From Bacteroidales bacterium UBA5833 (GTDB lineage: Bacteria; Bacteroidota; Bacteroidia; Bacteroidales; Lentimicrobiaceae), in NCBI GenBank assembly GCA_002433025.1, contig DJGZ01000041.1, forward strand, positions 70,101 to 134,100: 64,000 bases of DNA, read 5' to 3'. This document shows, piece after piece, positions 45,597 to 55,449 of this stretch. A program made the translations under genes and the position numbers. How positions within the stretch are numbered: position 1 is the first letter of the stretch; each line of letters starts with the position of its first letter. The notes below the pieces were generated by a model that was not told where the DNA came from, made no database searches, and was given only the letters and a program-made list of their open reading frames with translations.

Positions 45597-45789
45597 CAAG
45601 GATTCATCCCAAAAAGAAATCCGACCCGGTGGGAGAATTGCCTGTTCTCCGGTATGCTGGAAATAAAATGTGATTGAAGCCCTTGCTCAGCCATGCCTGT
45701 GCAACAATCATTCAAATCTGATAAAACCGGTTATCGTTCAATGGCTGTGAAGGTTAATATCTGCGGGAAGGGAAGGCAATGAAATAAAT

Positions 45790-46581
45790 ATGGCACAGGT
45801 AAACATTATTACACTTACTACCGACTGGGGCCCGAGGGACCACTATGCCGGTATAGTAAAAGGTGCCATACTCAGCAAGCTTCCGGATGCCCGTATTGTG
45901 GATATAACCCACCAGATCCCGCCATTCAATGTGAAACAGGCTTCCTTTATCCTGCGAAACTCATTTCCTCAATTCCCGGACGGTACTGTGCATATTGTGG
46001 GCATAAATACAGAAGAGTCGGAACTTACACCGCATATCGCATTGCTATACCGAAATCATTATTTTATCGGTGCCGACAACGGCATCTTCACCCTGATGTT
46101 TGACGGACTGCCTGAAAAAATCGTTGAACTTACCATTCCCCAGGATTCCGGTCATTTCATCTTTTCAACCCGCGACAGGTTTGTGAAAGCAGCGGTTCAT
46201 CTGGCTGCCGGCAAACCGGTTGAAGAACTTGGAGATGTCAGGACTGAGCTTAAGGCCTTGATTTCCATGCAACCTCAGATCAACGGAAATATCATCAGCG
46301 GCCGGGTAATCTATATTGACAACTACGAGAACGTATTCCTGAATATCACAGAGAAGGAATTTCTTGAAACGGGAATGAGACGGAAATTCTCTCTCAACAT
46401 CAAAGGCAAAACCCATACGGTGAACATTGTGAGAAATGCATACAGCGACGTTCCGGAAGGAGAGATTGCCGTGCTATTCAGCACCACGGGCTACCTGGAA
46501 ATAGCGATCAATAAAGGGAATGCCTCCAGCCTGCTCGGATTAAGAAATGACGATGTCGTTTTGATCGAATTTGCCCGCTGA
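45790..46581 (+). CDS. SAM hydroxide adenosyltransferase (DUF62 family)
   Basis: A 263-residue enzyme of the fluorinase/chlorinase superfamily. Members without the halogenase loop convert S-adenosylmethionine and water to adenosine and methionine. The N-terminal TLTTDWGPRDHYAGIVKG and DITHQIPPFNVKQASFIL hold the conserved aspartates and the substrate pocket; HIVGINTEESE and ADNGIFTLMF follow. A C-terminal beta-barrel begins at about residue 165. The sequence has no obvious halogenase insertion, so hydrolysis of SAM is the better call. Confidence 0.88.
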   Translation: MAQVNIITLTTDWGPRDHYAGIVKGAILSKLPDARIVDITHQIPPFNVKQASFILRNSFPQFPDGTVHIVGINTEESELTPHIALLYRNHYFIGADNGIFTLMFDGLPEKIVELTIPQDSGHFIFSTRDRFVKAAVHLAAGKPVEELGDVRTELKALISMQPQINGNIISGRVIYIDNYENVFLNITEKEFLETGMRRKFSLNIKGKTHTVNIVRNAYSDVPEGEIAVLFSTTGYLEIAINKGNASSLLGLRNDDVVLIEFAR

Positions 46582-46784
46582 CCAGAGAAACCACCTCTCC
46601 GGCAACCTGCCTGCTTACATCCGGATCATTTGCATAAATAAAAGTCCTGCTCTTACTATCCTGTGTATGCATTAAAATGGGACCGCCGGAAGGCTGAAGA
46701 TTTGCCAAAAAATCCAAAAACAATCCCCAAAACGGCAATTTTGAGTAATTTAGCCCCCTCTAAACGGGATACCTCACACAAGAT

Positions 46785-47549
46785 ATGTACACACTTTACA
46801 AGAAAGAGATTTTTGCTTTTCTCAATTCACTGATCGGTTATATTGCCATTGTGGTATTTCTGCTGATTAACGGGTTGTTTCTATGGATCTTCCCGATGGG
46901 ATTCAACATCATCGATTACGGTTATGCAAGCCTGGATAACCTTTTCATGATTTCTCCCTTTGTATTCCTCTTCCTGATTCCGGCCATCACCATGAGGTCG
47001 TTTGCCGATGAAAAGAGAGGGGGCACCATTGAGATGCTGCTTACCAAACCGCTGACAGATATGCAGATAATTATGTCGAAGTATCTGGCAGGCGTTTCGC
47101 TGGTGATATTCTCCCTTTTGCCTACGCTTATTTATGCCATTTCCGTTTACCTGCTTGGACTGCCCAAAGGAAATATGGATATGGGCGGGATGTGGGGCTC
47201 ATATATCGGCCTGCTGTTTCTGGCTTCAGCATTTGTTGCCATTGGCATTTTCGTCTCTTCCATCACCGACAACCAGATTGTTGCGTTTATGCTTGCCCTG
47301 ATTATCAGTGGCTTTGCTTATATCGGATTCGGGTTTGTCGCCTCTCTCTCCCTTTTCGGGAAAACCGACCTGCTGATTATGTCACTTGGAATTGAGGCAC
47401 ACTATGCTTCCATGAGCCGTGGCGTGGTCGATACCCGCGATGTAATCTATTTCCTGAGCGTGATCGGTATATTTATACTGCTTACGAAAACGTCGCTCGA
47501 AAGCAGAAAATGGGAGAAGCAGGAAAAATCAAAGACCGAAGCCGAATAA
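46785..47549 (+). CDS. gldF: Gliding motility ABC transporter permease GldF
   Basis: A 254-residue inner-membrane permease of the ABC-2 type with six helices. MYTLYKKEIFAFLNSLIGY at the start and MRSFADEKRGGTIEMLLTKPL in the first loop are typical of GldF. In Flavobacterium, GldA (ATPase), GldF and GldG are needed for gliding; many non-gliding Bacteroidota also keep gldFG. GldG follows 38 bp later. No GldA ATPase is adjacent. Confidence 0.9.
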   Translation: MYTLYKKEIFAFLNSLIGYIAIVVFLLINGLFLWIFPMGFNIIDYGYASLDNLFMISPFVFLFLIPAITMRSFADEKRGGTIEMLLTKPLTDMQIIMSKYLAGVSLVIFSLLPTLIYAISVYLLGLPKGNMDMGGMWGSYIGLLFLASAFVAIGIFVSSITDNQIVAFMLALIISGFAYIGFGFVASLSLFGKTDLLIMSLGIEAHYASMSRGVVDTRDVIYFLSVIGIFILLTKTSLESRKWEKQEKSKTEAE

Positions 47550-47586
47550 CCGGAGCCAATTCAATTCTAATACCGGAGTTAAAAAA

Positions 47587-49338
47587 ATGAGTTCAGCCAG
47601 ACAAACAAACAAGGATATCCGCCGTAACAACATTCTCCAGCTTGTGCTGGGGCTTGTGATTATTATACTGCTCAACATCATCGGCTCTTATATCTTCACC
47701 CGTTTCGACCTTACTACCGAAAGAAGATACTCCCTCTCCTCTTCCACAAAAAAGTTGCTGAGGGAAACGGATGACATCTTTTATTTCAAAGTTTTTCTGG
47801 AAGGCGAATTCCCGGCAGGCTTTAAAATGCTCAGCCGTTCCACCCGTGAAATGCTGGATGAATTCAGGGCTTTCAATGACAATATTCAGTATGAATTCAT
47901 CAACCCTTCCGATGCGCCTGATGCCAAAACCAGGAATGAAGTTTTCGAAAGGCTGATACAACAGGGCCTTCAGCCAACCGACATAAATGTGAGAAAAAAA
48001 GAGGGGATGCAGCAGCAGCGGATATTCCCGGGGGCCATTGTTTCGCACAAAGGCCGCGAAATTCCCCTGAGCCTGATATCAGAACAAATCGGCGCCCCTC
48101 CTGATGTAATTATAAACAATTCGATACAGGCGCTGGAATACAATATCTCGAACGCCATCAGGAAGCTCAGCAATACGGGGAAACCAAAAATCGCCTTTAC
48201 CCAGGGGCATGGTGAACTCAGGGGTGCCGAAATCGCCGACATCGCCCGGGCGCTTTCCGATTACTATATCGTTGAATGGGTAAACATGAGCGGCAGGGTG
48301 AATGCACTTACCGAAAGAAAAGAAAATGAAGACGGAACATACACGGTTCTGAATAAATACAAGGCAATCATCATTGCCAAACCCGATTCCGTATTCAGCG
48401 AGAAGGACAAATTCATCATCGACCAGTACATCATGAAAGGCGGGAAAGTGCTCTGGCTGATCGATCCGGTTTTTGCAAGCATGGACAGCATTCAATCGGC
48501 TGACCGTACCATGGGAATCACACAGGATATAAACCTGAACGACATGCTTTTCCGTTATGGAGTCAGGCTCAACAGCAACCTGCTGATGGACCTGAATGCA
48601 CTGCCGATACCGCTCTATACCGGGCAGATCGGAAATCAGCCGCAATTCAGCTTTTTCCCCTGGTATTATTTCCCGGTGCTTACGTCCACCTCCTCGCACC
48701 CGGTTGTCAATAACCTGAATGCGGTACGTACCGAGTTTATCAGCAGTATCGATACCGTAGGTAATCCCGCGATCAGCAAAACAGTGCTTTTAACCACGTC
48801 GAAATACACCCGCGTGGCAAATACACCCGTCATGATCAGCCTCGACATTCTGCGCCGCGAGCCCGATCCGGCAGATTACAACCAACCACCTCAGGCTGTG
48901 GCGGTGCTGCTCGAAGGAGAATTTGAATCCCTTTACAACAACAGGATACCTGCTGAAATTTCGCAGGCCCCTGAAATCGGCTTTACTGGCAGAAGCCCTG
49001 AAAACAGGATGATAGTTATGGCCGACGGGGACTTAATTAAAAACCAGGTTCAGTTCAGCGCCGGCACCTACAACCCTTACCCCCTGGGCTACGACCGGTT
49101 TACAGGTCAGACCTTCGGAAACAGGGAGCTGATGCTGAATGCAGTAAATTACCTCTGCGACGATGCCGGACTGATGGCGGTGCGTTCCCGTGAGCTCAGG
49201 CTAAGGTCGCTCGATGTAACCCGCGCAAGAAAAAATCTGCTGATGTGGCAACTGGTCAACACTGCCGGCCCGGTACTGCTGGTGATCCTTTTCGGATTCA
49301 TACAGTTCATGATCAGGAAATACCGCTACGCCAGATAA
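47587..49338 (+). CDS. gldG: Gliding motility-associated ABC transporter substrate-binding-like GldG
   Basis: A 583-residue protein with an N-terminal membrane helix (about 18-37), a large extracytoplasmic domain of the GldG/IFT-like type, and a C-terminal helix (about 553-575). RYSLSSSTKKLLRETDDIFYFKVFLEGEFPAGFK and the IFPGAIVSHKGREIPLSLI stretch match the family. It is co-oriented with gldF and probably forms the transporter's outer component. The role may be in motility or envelope assembly. Confidence 0.9.
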   Translation: MSSARQTNKDIRRNNILQLVLGLVIIILLNIIGSYIFTRFDLTTERRYSLSSSTKKLLRETDDIFYFKVFLEGEFPAGFKMLSRSTREMLDEFRAFNDNIQYEFINPSDAPDAKTRNEVFERLIQQGLQPTDINVRKKEGMQQQRIFPGAIVSHKGREIPLSLISEQIGAPPDVIINNSIQALEYNISNAIRKLSNTGKPKIAFTQGHGELRGAEIADIARALSDYYIVEWVNMSGRVNALTERKENEDGTYTVLNKYKAIIIAKPDSVFSEKDKFIIDQYIMKGGKVLWLIDPVFASMDSIQSADRTMGITQDINLNDMLFRYGVRLNSNLLMDLNALPIPLYTGQIGNQPQFSFFPWYYFPVLTSTSSHPVVNNLNAVRTEFISSIDTVGNPAISKTVLLTTSKYTRVANTPVMISLDILRREPDPADYNQPPQAVAVLLEGEFESLYNNRIPAEISQAPEIGFTGRSPENRMIVMADGDLIKNQVQFSAGTYNPYPLGYDRFTGQTFGNRELMLNAVNYLCDDAGLMAVRSRELRLRSLDVTRARKNLLMWQLVNTAGPVLLVILFGFIQFMIRKYRYAR

Positions 49339-49419
49339 GGCCGCAAATAACAATTTTCCATTACCGGCAGGCCGGGAAATGAATCACGAATAACCCAAAA
49401 CTTATTTACAGACTCCGAA

Positions 49420-50481
49420 ATGCGAAAAAACAGGCTCACACTAATCATCACGCTGCTGCTTGCCATCCTTGCAGGCTACCTGATCATGAACCGGTCCAGG
49501 ACTACCCTGCATGCCGGGATCCGTGACTTTGCCATTGCAGATACGGCTGCAATTACCAAAGTCTTTATGTCCGACAAATCAGACCGGTCCATCCTGCTCA
49601 CCCGGCAAACCGACGGTACCTGGAAGTTGAATGAAAAATATGCCGCACATCCCGAGAATATCAACACCTTCCTGCTCACCCTCGCGAATATCACCGTAAG
49701 GGAGCCGGTAGCCCGTGCAGCCCACAATAACATCCTCACCCTGCTCTCAGCCAAGTCGGTGAAAGTCGAAATTTATCAGCATACACACCGGATCAGATTG
49801 GGCAATCTGCGCCTGTTCCCTTATGAGAAACTCACGAAGACCTATTATGTAGGGGATGCCACCATGGACAACAACGGCACATATGCCCTGCTTGAAGGCG
49901 CCGATGCACCGGTGGTTATTTATATGCCCGGATTGCGGGGATATGTCGCCACCCGTTACTCCACGCTTGAAAACGACTGGAGGGAACATACCGTATTCAA
50001 TAAAAAACTCCCTGAAATAGACCATATCCTTGTTGAATTCCCCAGCCATCCTGAAGAATCATATAAAGTTGTAAACCGTGAAAATATCAGTCTTGAACTG
50101 ATCCGTTTAGCTGACAACAAAACGCTGACAGCCTTTGACACCCTTCAACTGATGGCCTTTGTAAATGCCTTCCGGAATATCCGGTACGAGGCATTGTTCA
50201 ACGATATGGAACCGGAACGCAGGGATTCCATCACCAGTCCTGTTCCCATGCATGTGATCACACTGATTGCAAAGGACGGATCCAGACAGAATGTCAAAAC
50301 ATACCCGAGGATGCTCCCCGAGCCTGAAATTGACGTATTTGACGGATCCACAGTCACCTTCGACCGCGACCGCATGTATGCCCTGATCAATGATGATGAA
50401 GACTTTGTGCTGATACAATACTTTGTTTTTGACAAAATACTCCGACCTTTGTCATTCTTCACGCGGGGACGCAAAGGGTAG
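49420..50481 (+). CDS. DUF4340 domain-containing membrane-anchored protein
   Basis: A 353-residue protein with one N-terminal membrane helix (about 5-23) and an extracytoplasmic beta-rich domain that fits DUF4340 (KVFMSDKSDRSILLTRQTDGTWKLNEKY). DUF4340 proteins are often encoded beside gldF/gldG-like ABC genes, as here (81 bp after gldG), and are thought to be part of the same envelope machine. No catalytic motif is visible. Confidence 0.75.
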   Translation: MRKNRLTLIITLLLAILAGYLIMNRSRTTLHAGIRDFAIADTAAITKVFMSDKSDRSILLTRQTDGTWKLNEKYAAHPENINTFLLTLANITVREPVARAAHNNILTLLSAKSVKVEIYQHTHRIRLGNLRLFPYEKLTKTYYVGDATMDNNGTYALLEGADAPVVIYMPGLRGYVATRYSTLENDWREHTVFNKKLPEIDHILVEFPSHPEESYKVVNRENISLELIRLADNKTLTAFDTLQLMAFVNAFRNIRYEALFNDMEPERRDSITSPVPMHVITLIAKDGSRQNVKTYPRMLPEPEIDVFDGSTVTFDRDRMYALINDDEDFVLIQYFVFDKILRPLSFFTRGRKG

Positions 50482-50505
50482 GATTCAACCTTTCTGATTA
50501 ATAAA

Positions 50506-51498
50506 ATGCAGGCCATGCAGCAATTGAGATCATCAAAAATACTGGTAACCGGCGGGGCCGGTTTTATCGGCTCCAATCTGGCAGAGGCGTTGCTCAGAGA
50601 GGGAAGCCGGGTTGTATGTCTCGATAATTTCAGCACCGGGAAGCAGGAGAATATCAAAGACTTTCTCACCCATCCGGATTTTTCGCTGCTAACCGGAGAT
50701 ATCCGCAATGCAGATGATTGTCGCAGGGCCTGCGAAGGGACTGACTATGTGCTTCACCAGGCTGCCCTGGGATCAGTTCCGAGGTCCATCAAGGATCCTG
50801 CCACCTCAAATGATGTGAATGTCGGCGGTTTCGTCAATATGCTGGTCGCTGCGCGCGATGCAGGCGTAAAGCGATTTGTTTACGCGGCAAGTTCCTCCAC
50901 TTACGGCGATCATCCTGCCCTGCCCAAAAAAGAAGATGTAATCGGCAAGCCGCTCTCCCCTTACGCGATCACCAAATATGTAAATGAGCTTTATGCCGGG
51001 GTTTTCGCTGATCTTTACGGCATGCAGACCATAGGGCTGAGGTATTTCAACGTATTTGGCAAACGCCAGGATCCTGACGGAGCCTATGCGGCAGTGATCC
51101 CTAAGTTCATCAAACAACTGGTAAAAGGCGATTCACCGGTAATCAACGGAGACGGAAGTCAGTCGCGCGATTTTACTTATATCGACAATGTTGTGCAGAT
51201 CAATCTGCTGGCGCTCCTTACTGACAATCCCGCCGCCCTCAATACCGTTTATAACGTTGCTTATGGCGAAAGCACCACCCTGAACGAATTGTTCGGGCAG
51301 TTAAGCCTGTTGCTGCAAGAATTGGGACTCCCGGCCGGAGAGATCAGGCCGTTGTACGGGCCACCGAGGGCCGGAGATGTGCAACATTCTCTTGCTTCCA
51401 TTGAAAAGGCCAGGGAATTGCTCGGGTATAACCCGAAGTACAACCTCTCAGAAGGCCTGAAGCAGGCAATAACCTGGTATTACGAAAATCTTAAATAA
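50506..51498 (+). CDS. NAD-dependent sugar epimerase (WbpP/UDP-GlcNAc 4-epimerase type)
   Basis: A 330-residue extended short-chain dehydrogenase. The Rossmann motif is VTGGAGFIGSNLAE (residues 15-28), the catalytic Tyr-Lys pair is YAITK, and the pattern RYFNVFGKRQDPDGAYAAVIPKFI is typical of the WbpP group, which interconverts UDP-GlcNAc/GalNAc or their uronic acids. The product would feed surface polysaccharide synthesis. Start ATG 50506, 24 bp after the DUF4340 gene, so the genes may be co-transcribed. The stop codon abuts that of the convergent yjbQ. Confidence 0.87.
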   Translation: MQAMQQLRSSKILVTGGAGFIGSNLAEALLREGSRVVCLDNFSTGKQENIKDFLTHPDFSLLTGDIRNADDCRRACEGTDYVLHQAALGSVPRSIKDPATSNDVNVGGFVNMLVAARDAGVKRFVYAASSSTYGDHPALPKKEDVIGKPLSPYAITKYVNELYAGVFADLYGMQTIGLRYFNVFGKRQDPDGAYAAVIPKFIKQLVKGDSPVINGDGSQSRDFTYIDNVVQINLLALLTDNPAALNTVYNVAYGESTTLNELFGQLSLLLQELGLPAGEIRPLYGPPRAGDVQHSLASIEKARELLGYNPKYNLSEGLKQAITWYYENLK

Positions 51499-51909
51499 TC
51501 AGCTGATGAGCGTAGCCATCAGTTTGCGCTGCCCGCCATGGTTGCGGAATTCGCACAGATATATTCCCTGCCAGGTTCCCAGACAGAGCCTTCCGTTGGT
51601 TACAGGAATGCTCACTTCTGCCCCGGTCAGCACAGATTTGATGTGTGCGGGCATATCGTCATTTCCCTCAATAGTATGGCGGTAATAAGGCTGCCCCTCG
51701 GGTACCATTCTGTTAAAAACGGTTTCGAAGTCGATTAATACGGTTGGATCTGCATTTTCGTTGATGCAGATCCCTGCCGATGTATGCCTGATGAACAGAT
51801 GCAGCAAACCGGCCTCTGGCAACGGAGGCAACTGGGCCAGCACCAGTTCCGTGATCAGGTGAAAACCGCGGGGGAAAGCCGGAAGCAATATTTCCTTCTG
51901 TTCTAACAT
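51499..51909 (-). CDS. yjbQ: YjbQ/UPF0047 family protein
   Basis: A 136-residue protein of the YjbQ family. The signature HTSAGICINENADP and the histidine pair in RHTIEGNDDMPAHIKSVL are clear, as is LGTWQGIYLCEFR. Some members have weak thiamine phosphate synthase activity, but the in vivo role is not settled. It shares a gapless convergent junction with the sugar epimerase gene. Confidence 0.92.
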   Translation of the reverse strand: MLEQKEILLPAFPRGFHLITELVLAQLPPLPEAGLLHLFIRHTSAGICINENADPTVLIDFETVFNRMVPEGQPYYRHTIEGNDDMPAHIKSVLTGAEVSIPVTNGRLCLGTWQGIYLCEFRNHGGQRKLMATLIS

Positions 51910-52026
51910 ACTCGATTCATAAGAAAATCAATGAAGAAAACCTGTAAAAGTCAACCGGATGATCCATGGCATTTGAGATCCACGTTTGTCCGGAAAAGTC
52001 TTTGCTGTAGCGCTTGAAGAATCAGT

Positions 52027-53352
52027 CTAATCCTCAATCACCACATTTTTACCGGCTGCGATGTCTTCAAGAATGGCAGTTGTCAGCGACTTAGGCCTTT
52101 CGAGCGGATACCCCAGGGCACGGTCCCAGATAATGTTGGCACAGATTCCGATCGACCTGCCTATCCCGAACAGCACGGTATAAAAGTCATACTCCTTGAT
52201 GCCATAGTGCCATTGGATAACCCCGGACTGCGCATCCACATTGGGCCATGGGTTCTTGGCCTTACCCTGTTCGAGGAGAATGGGTGGCACCACATTGTAT
52301 AACATGTCCACAACTTTGAAAAGCGGATCTTCAGGCATATTTTTCAGGCTGAACTCCCGCTGCAGCATATAGCGCGGGTCGGTTTTACGCAGCACGGCAT
52401 GGCCGAAGCCCGGTATTACCTGTCCTGAATTCAGGGTATTCCAGACAAATTGTTTGAGTTCATCTTCGGTGGGAACTTCCCCGTTCATTTTATCCATCAG
52501 GTCCTGCAGCCAGCGCAGCACTTCCTGGTTGGCCAGGCCATGCAGCGGACCTGCGAGTCCGTTTACCATTGCAGAAATCGAAAGGTACACATCCGAAAGC
52601 GAACTGGCAACCAGATGACCGGTATGTGCGCTTACATTACCGGCTTCATGATCGGCATGTACAATAAAGTGCATCCTGGAAACATCATCATAAGGCTTAC
52701 CTATGCCCATCATGTGGGCAAAATTCCCTCCGAAATCGAGGTTGGGGTTCGATTGAATTCTTTTACCGTCACGATAGAGCTTCGCATACGTATATGTTGC
52801 GATCTCCGGTAACTTGGCAAGCAGGTTAAGCGAATCCTCATAGGTAGGATCCCAGTAATCCTGCTTATTGATACCGGCATGGTATTTCTTGGTGAAAAAT
52901 GACTCGCGATGCAGGGTAAGGATAGCGGTGGAGAAAATCGTCATCGGGTGACTGCAGCACGGCATAGCATCGATCAGCTCATAGATAAACCGGGGAAGTA
53001 TCCTGCGCTTGTTAAACTCGTCTGCCACCTCAGCAGCCTGTTCTTCGGAGGGCATATCACCGGTGAGCAGCAGATAAAAAAGGCCTTCCACCAGGGGCAT
53101 ATTTCCGCCTTTGGCTTTCGGAAGTTTCTCGAAAACCTCCGGGAGTGTGTACCCTCTGTAACGGATGCCTTCCTGCGGGTCGAGGTAAGAAATATCTGAG
53201 ACCAGGGATTTGATTCCCCTCATCCCGCCAAGGATCTGGCCAATGGTAACCTGATCGACCACCACATTGCCGTATTCTTTCATCAGTCGCTCTGTACGGG
53301 GACGCCAGTCCATGATTTTTTCGTACAGTGTATCTTTCAGTCTCTTTGCCAT
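52027..53352 (-). CDS. gltA: Citrate synthase (long, eukaryote-like type)
   Basis: Citrate synthase joins acetyl-CoA and oxaloacetate, the first step of the TCA cycle. This 441-residue form resembles the mitochondrial-type sequence used by Bacteroidota. Catalytic histidines lie in HADHEAGNVSAHTGHL and PGFGHAVLRKTDPR, and NGLAGPLHGLANQEVLRW is the substrate loop. It lies 36 bp downstream of icd on the same strand, so the two form an operon for the oxidative branch leading to 2-oxoglutarate. Aconitase is not in this window. Confidence 0.94.
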   Translation of the reverse strand: MAKRLKDTLYEKIMDWRPRTERLMKEYGNVVVDQVTIGQILGGMRGIKSLVSDISYLDPQEGIRYRGYTLPEVFEKLPKAKGGNMPLVEGLFYLLLTGDMPSEEQAAEVADEFNKRRILPRFIYELIDAMPCCSHPMTIFSTAILTLHRESFFTKKYHAGINKQDYWDPTYEDSLNLLAKLPEIATYTYAKLYRDGKRIQSNPNLDFGGNFAHMMGIGKPYDDVSRMHFIVHADHEAGNVSAHTGHLVASSLSDVYLSISAMVNGLAGPLHGLANQEVLRWLQDLMDKMNGEVPTEDELKQFVWNTLNSGQVIPGFGHAVLRKTDPRYMLQREFSLKNMPEDPLFKVVDMLYNVVPPILLEQGKAKNPWPNVDAQSGVIQWHYGIKEYDFYTVLFGIGRSIGICANIIWDRALGYPLERPKSLTTAILEDIAAGKNVVIED

Positions 53353-53388
53353 AATGATCTGGATATTGTGTTGATTGGTTCTTCCTGC

Positions 53389-54663
53389 TTACGAATTGTG
53401 GATTGCCTCTGTTATGGCCGTGCCGAATTCTGAAGTCTTTAACTTGGTGGCATGCTGCATCAGGCGGTGAAAATCATAGGTTACCCTGCCCTGAAGTATT
53501 GTTTTTTCGATACCGTCATAGATCAGTCGTGCTGCTTCGGCCCAGCCCATATATTCCAGCATCATGGCGCCCGAAAGAATCACTGAACCGGGATTCACCA
53601 TATCCAGCCCGGCATATTTGGGGGCGGTACCATGGGTGGCCTCGAAGATTGCATGTCCGGTCACATAATTGATATTTGCCCCTGGGGCGATGCCGATTCC
53701 GCCGACAATGGCAGCCAGGGCGTCGGAAATATAATCACCGTTCAGGTTCAGCGTAGCTATCACCGAATATTCGGCCGGGCGCAGAAGTATCTGCTGCAGA
53801 AATGCATCCGCGATCACATCTTTTACAATTATTTTACCTGCCGACACTGCATCCTGCTGAGCCTTATCGGCTGCTTCCCTGCCGGATGTTGCAGCAATTT
53901 CATCATACTCCGCCCAGGTAAAGGTGTACAGCCCGAATTCCCGGCGGGCAAGATCATATCCCCACATTTTGAAGGCGCCTTCGGTGAACTTCATGATGTT
54001 CCCTTTGTGCACAAGGGTTAATGAGGGCAATTTCCGGCTGATGGTATATTCAAGGGCTGCCCTTACCAAACGCTCTGTCCCTTCCTTCGATACCGGCTTA
54101 ATCCCGAATGAGCTGGTCTCCGGAAACCGGATTTTCTTCACACCCATCTCCTGCTGAAGAAAATCACGCATCTTCAGGGCCTCCGGCGTACCGCTCATAA
54201 ACTCAATTCCGGAATAAATATCTTCGGTGTTTTCCCTGAAAATATGCATATCAACTTTTGAGGGATCCTTAACCGGGCTGGGAACACCGGAGAACCAACG
54301 GACCGGCCTCAGACAAACATACAGATCAAGCTGCTGACGCAATGCCACATTCAGTGAGCGGATCCCCCCTCCTACCGGAGTGGTGAGCGGCCCCTTTATC
54401 CCGACTTTATAATCCCTGAAAGCTTCCAGTGTTTCTTCGGGCAACCAGTTACCGGTAAGATTAAACGCCTTTTCACCAGCCAGTACTTCAAGCCATTCAA
54501 TCTTTCTTTTTCCCCCGTATGCTTTCGCAACCGCAGCATCCATAACCCGTACCGCTGCAGACCAGATATCCGGTCCGGTGCCATCGCCTTCAATAAAAGG
54601 GATAACCGGCCTGTCGGGCACCCTCAGCTTACCGCCGGCTAAGGTGATCTTATTCTCGTCCAT
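53389..54663 (-). CDS. icd: Isocitrate dehydrogenase (NADP-type)
   Basis: A 424-residue isocitrate/isopropylmalate dehydrogenase-family enzyme that oxidises isocitrate to 2-oxoglutarate. IPFIEGDGTGPDIW is the N-terminal substrate loop, VDMHIFRENTEDIYSGIEF follows, and NLNGDYISDALAA with GTAPKYAGLD are the metal and cofactor motifs. Length matches the bacterial dimeric NADP form. It is the first gene of the icd-gltA pair, with a -7 element 55 bp upstream. Confidence 0.93.
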   Translation of the reverse strand: MDENKITLAGGKLRVPDRPVIPFIEGDGTGPDIWSAAVRVMDAAVAKAYGGKRKIEWLEVLAGEKAFNLTGNWLPEETLEAFRDYKVGIKGPLTTPVGGGIRSLNVALRQQLDLYVCLRPVRWFSGVPSPVKDPSKVDMHIFRENTEDIYSGIEFMSGTPEALKMRDFLQQEMGVKKIRFPETSSFGIKPVSKEGTERLVRAALEYTISRKLPSLTLVHKGNIMKFTEGAFKMWGYDLARREFGLYTFTWAEYDEIAATSGREAADKAQQDAVSAGKIIVKDVIADAFLQQILLRPAEYSVIATLNLNGDYISDALAAIVGGIGIAPGANINYVTGHAIFEATHGTAPKYAGLDMVNPGSVILSGAMMLEYMGWAEAARLIYDGIEKTILQGRVTYDFHRLMQHATKLKTSEFGTAITEAIHNS

Positions 54664-54717
54664 TATTCGTATTTAATTAGGTATTTATGTTTATTGATGA
54701 AATATTTTCAATCATGG

Positions 54718-54725
54718 CAAAGATA
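54718..54725 (-). promoter_or_regulatory. Candidate -7 element for icd-gltA
   Basis: On the minus strand it reads TATCTTTG, matching TAnnTTTG, 54 bp before the icd start codon. Confidence 0.5.
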
Positions 54726-54868
54726 AAAAAGTAGTGAAAACTTTCAAAATCCCGCAGAATCAACAAACCGATCCCTGATTTGTTTGAAAATACAGGTTAA
54801 AATGCGCTTCCGGTCAACAACAAATGAACATACGTTCGTAAATATCATATCCATTCAAAGTTTTTCCA

Positions 54869-55306
54869 ATGAACAAAAGCATTTCTGAACCAACCATACC
54901 TCCTGACAAGAGTCTGGTCATTTTCGATGGTTTCTGCATTCTTTGCAGCAGAACAGCTGGTTTCTTACTCCGGGCCGACAAACAACGAAGATTATTTTTC
55001 ATTGCCGATCCGGGACTGCCGGCAGTTTTTCCATCAGGGGCATCTCAGGCAGATGCCCTGAGAGGCGAGAGTATAATTTTCATCCGGAATGGAAATGTGT
55101 TTTCTGCTTCGGAGGCTGTGATAGAAATCCTCATCACCTTAGGAGGAGGCTGGAAGGCTTTCTCGGTATTCAGGTTAGTTCCGCGGCAATGGGCTAATTT
55201 CATTTACCGCTATATAGCCCGTAACCGTTATCGCTGGTTTGGGAAACGAGATGTTTGTTATATGCCCGGCTCCTTTGAAACGGACAGGGTACTTATCTTA
55301 AAATGA
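54869..55306 (+). CDS. DCC-family thiol-disulfide oxidoreductase-like protein (DUF393)
   Basis: A 145-residue protein of DUF393. The defining DxxCxxC motif is seen as FDGFCILCSR near residue 25, followed by a thioredoxin-like fold and the C-terminal YRYIARNRYRWFGKRDVC typical of the family. Redox function is predicted but not shown for most members. Confidence 0.87.
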   Translation: MNKSISEPTIPPDKSLVIFDGFCILCSRTAGFLLRADKQRRLFFIADPGLPAVFPSGASQADALRGESIIFIRNGNVFSASEAVIEILITLGGGWKAFSVFRLVPRQWANFIYRYIARNRYRWFGKRDVCYMPGSFETDRVLILK

Positions 55307-55341
55307 GATTAAAAAAGAAAAAAAAGAAAATAAAAATTCAC

Positions 55342-55349
55342 TAATTTTG
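55342..55349 (+). promoter_or_regulatory. Candidate -7 element (TAATTTTG) for the TonB-dependent receptor
   Basis: TAATTTTG matches TAnnTTTG and lies 100 bp before the start at 55450, after an A-rich tract. Confidence 0.5.
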
Positions 55350-55449
55350 TCCGGTTTCTCCAAAACGGAGGCCATCACCTGGTTTAATCAACAATGACAA
55401 ACAGCCGGCTTTCTGCCGGATATGACTCACCCAGCTCACTGACGTCAAT

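Noticed and set aside
45790..46581. Fluorinase or chlorinase
   Set aside because: The family is the same, but no obvious halogenase-type loop insertion is visible, and SAM hydrolysis is the common activity of such sequences.
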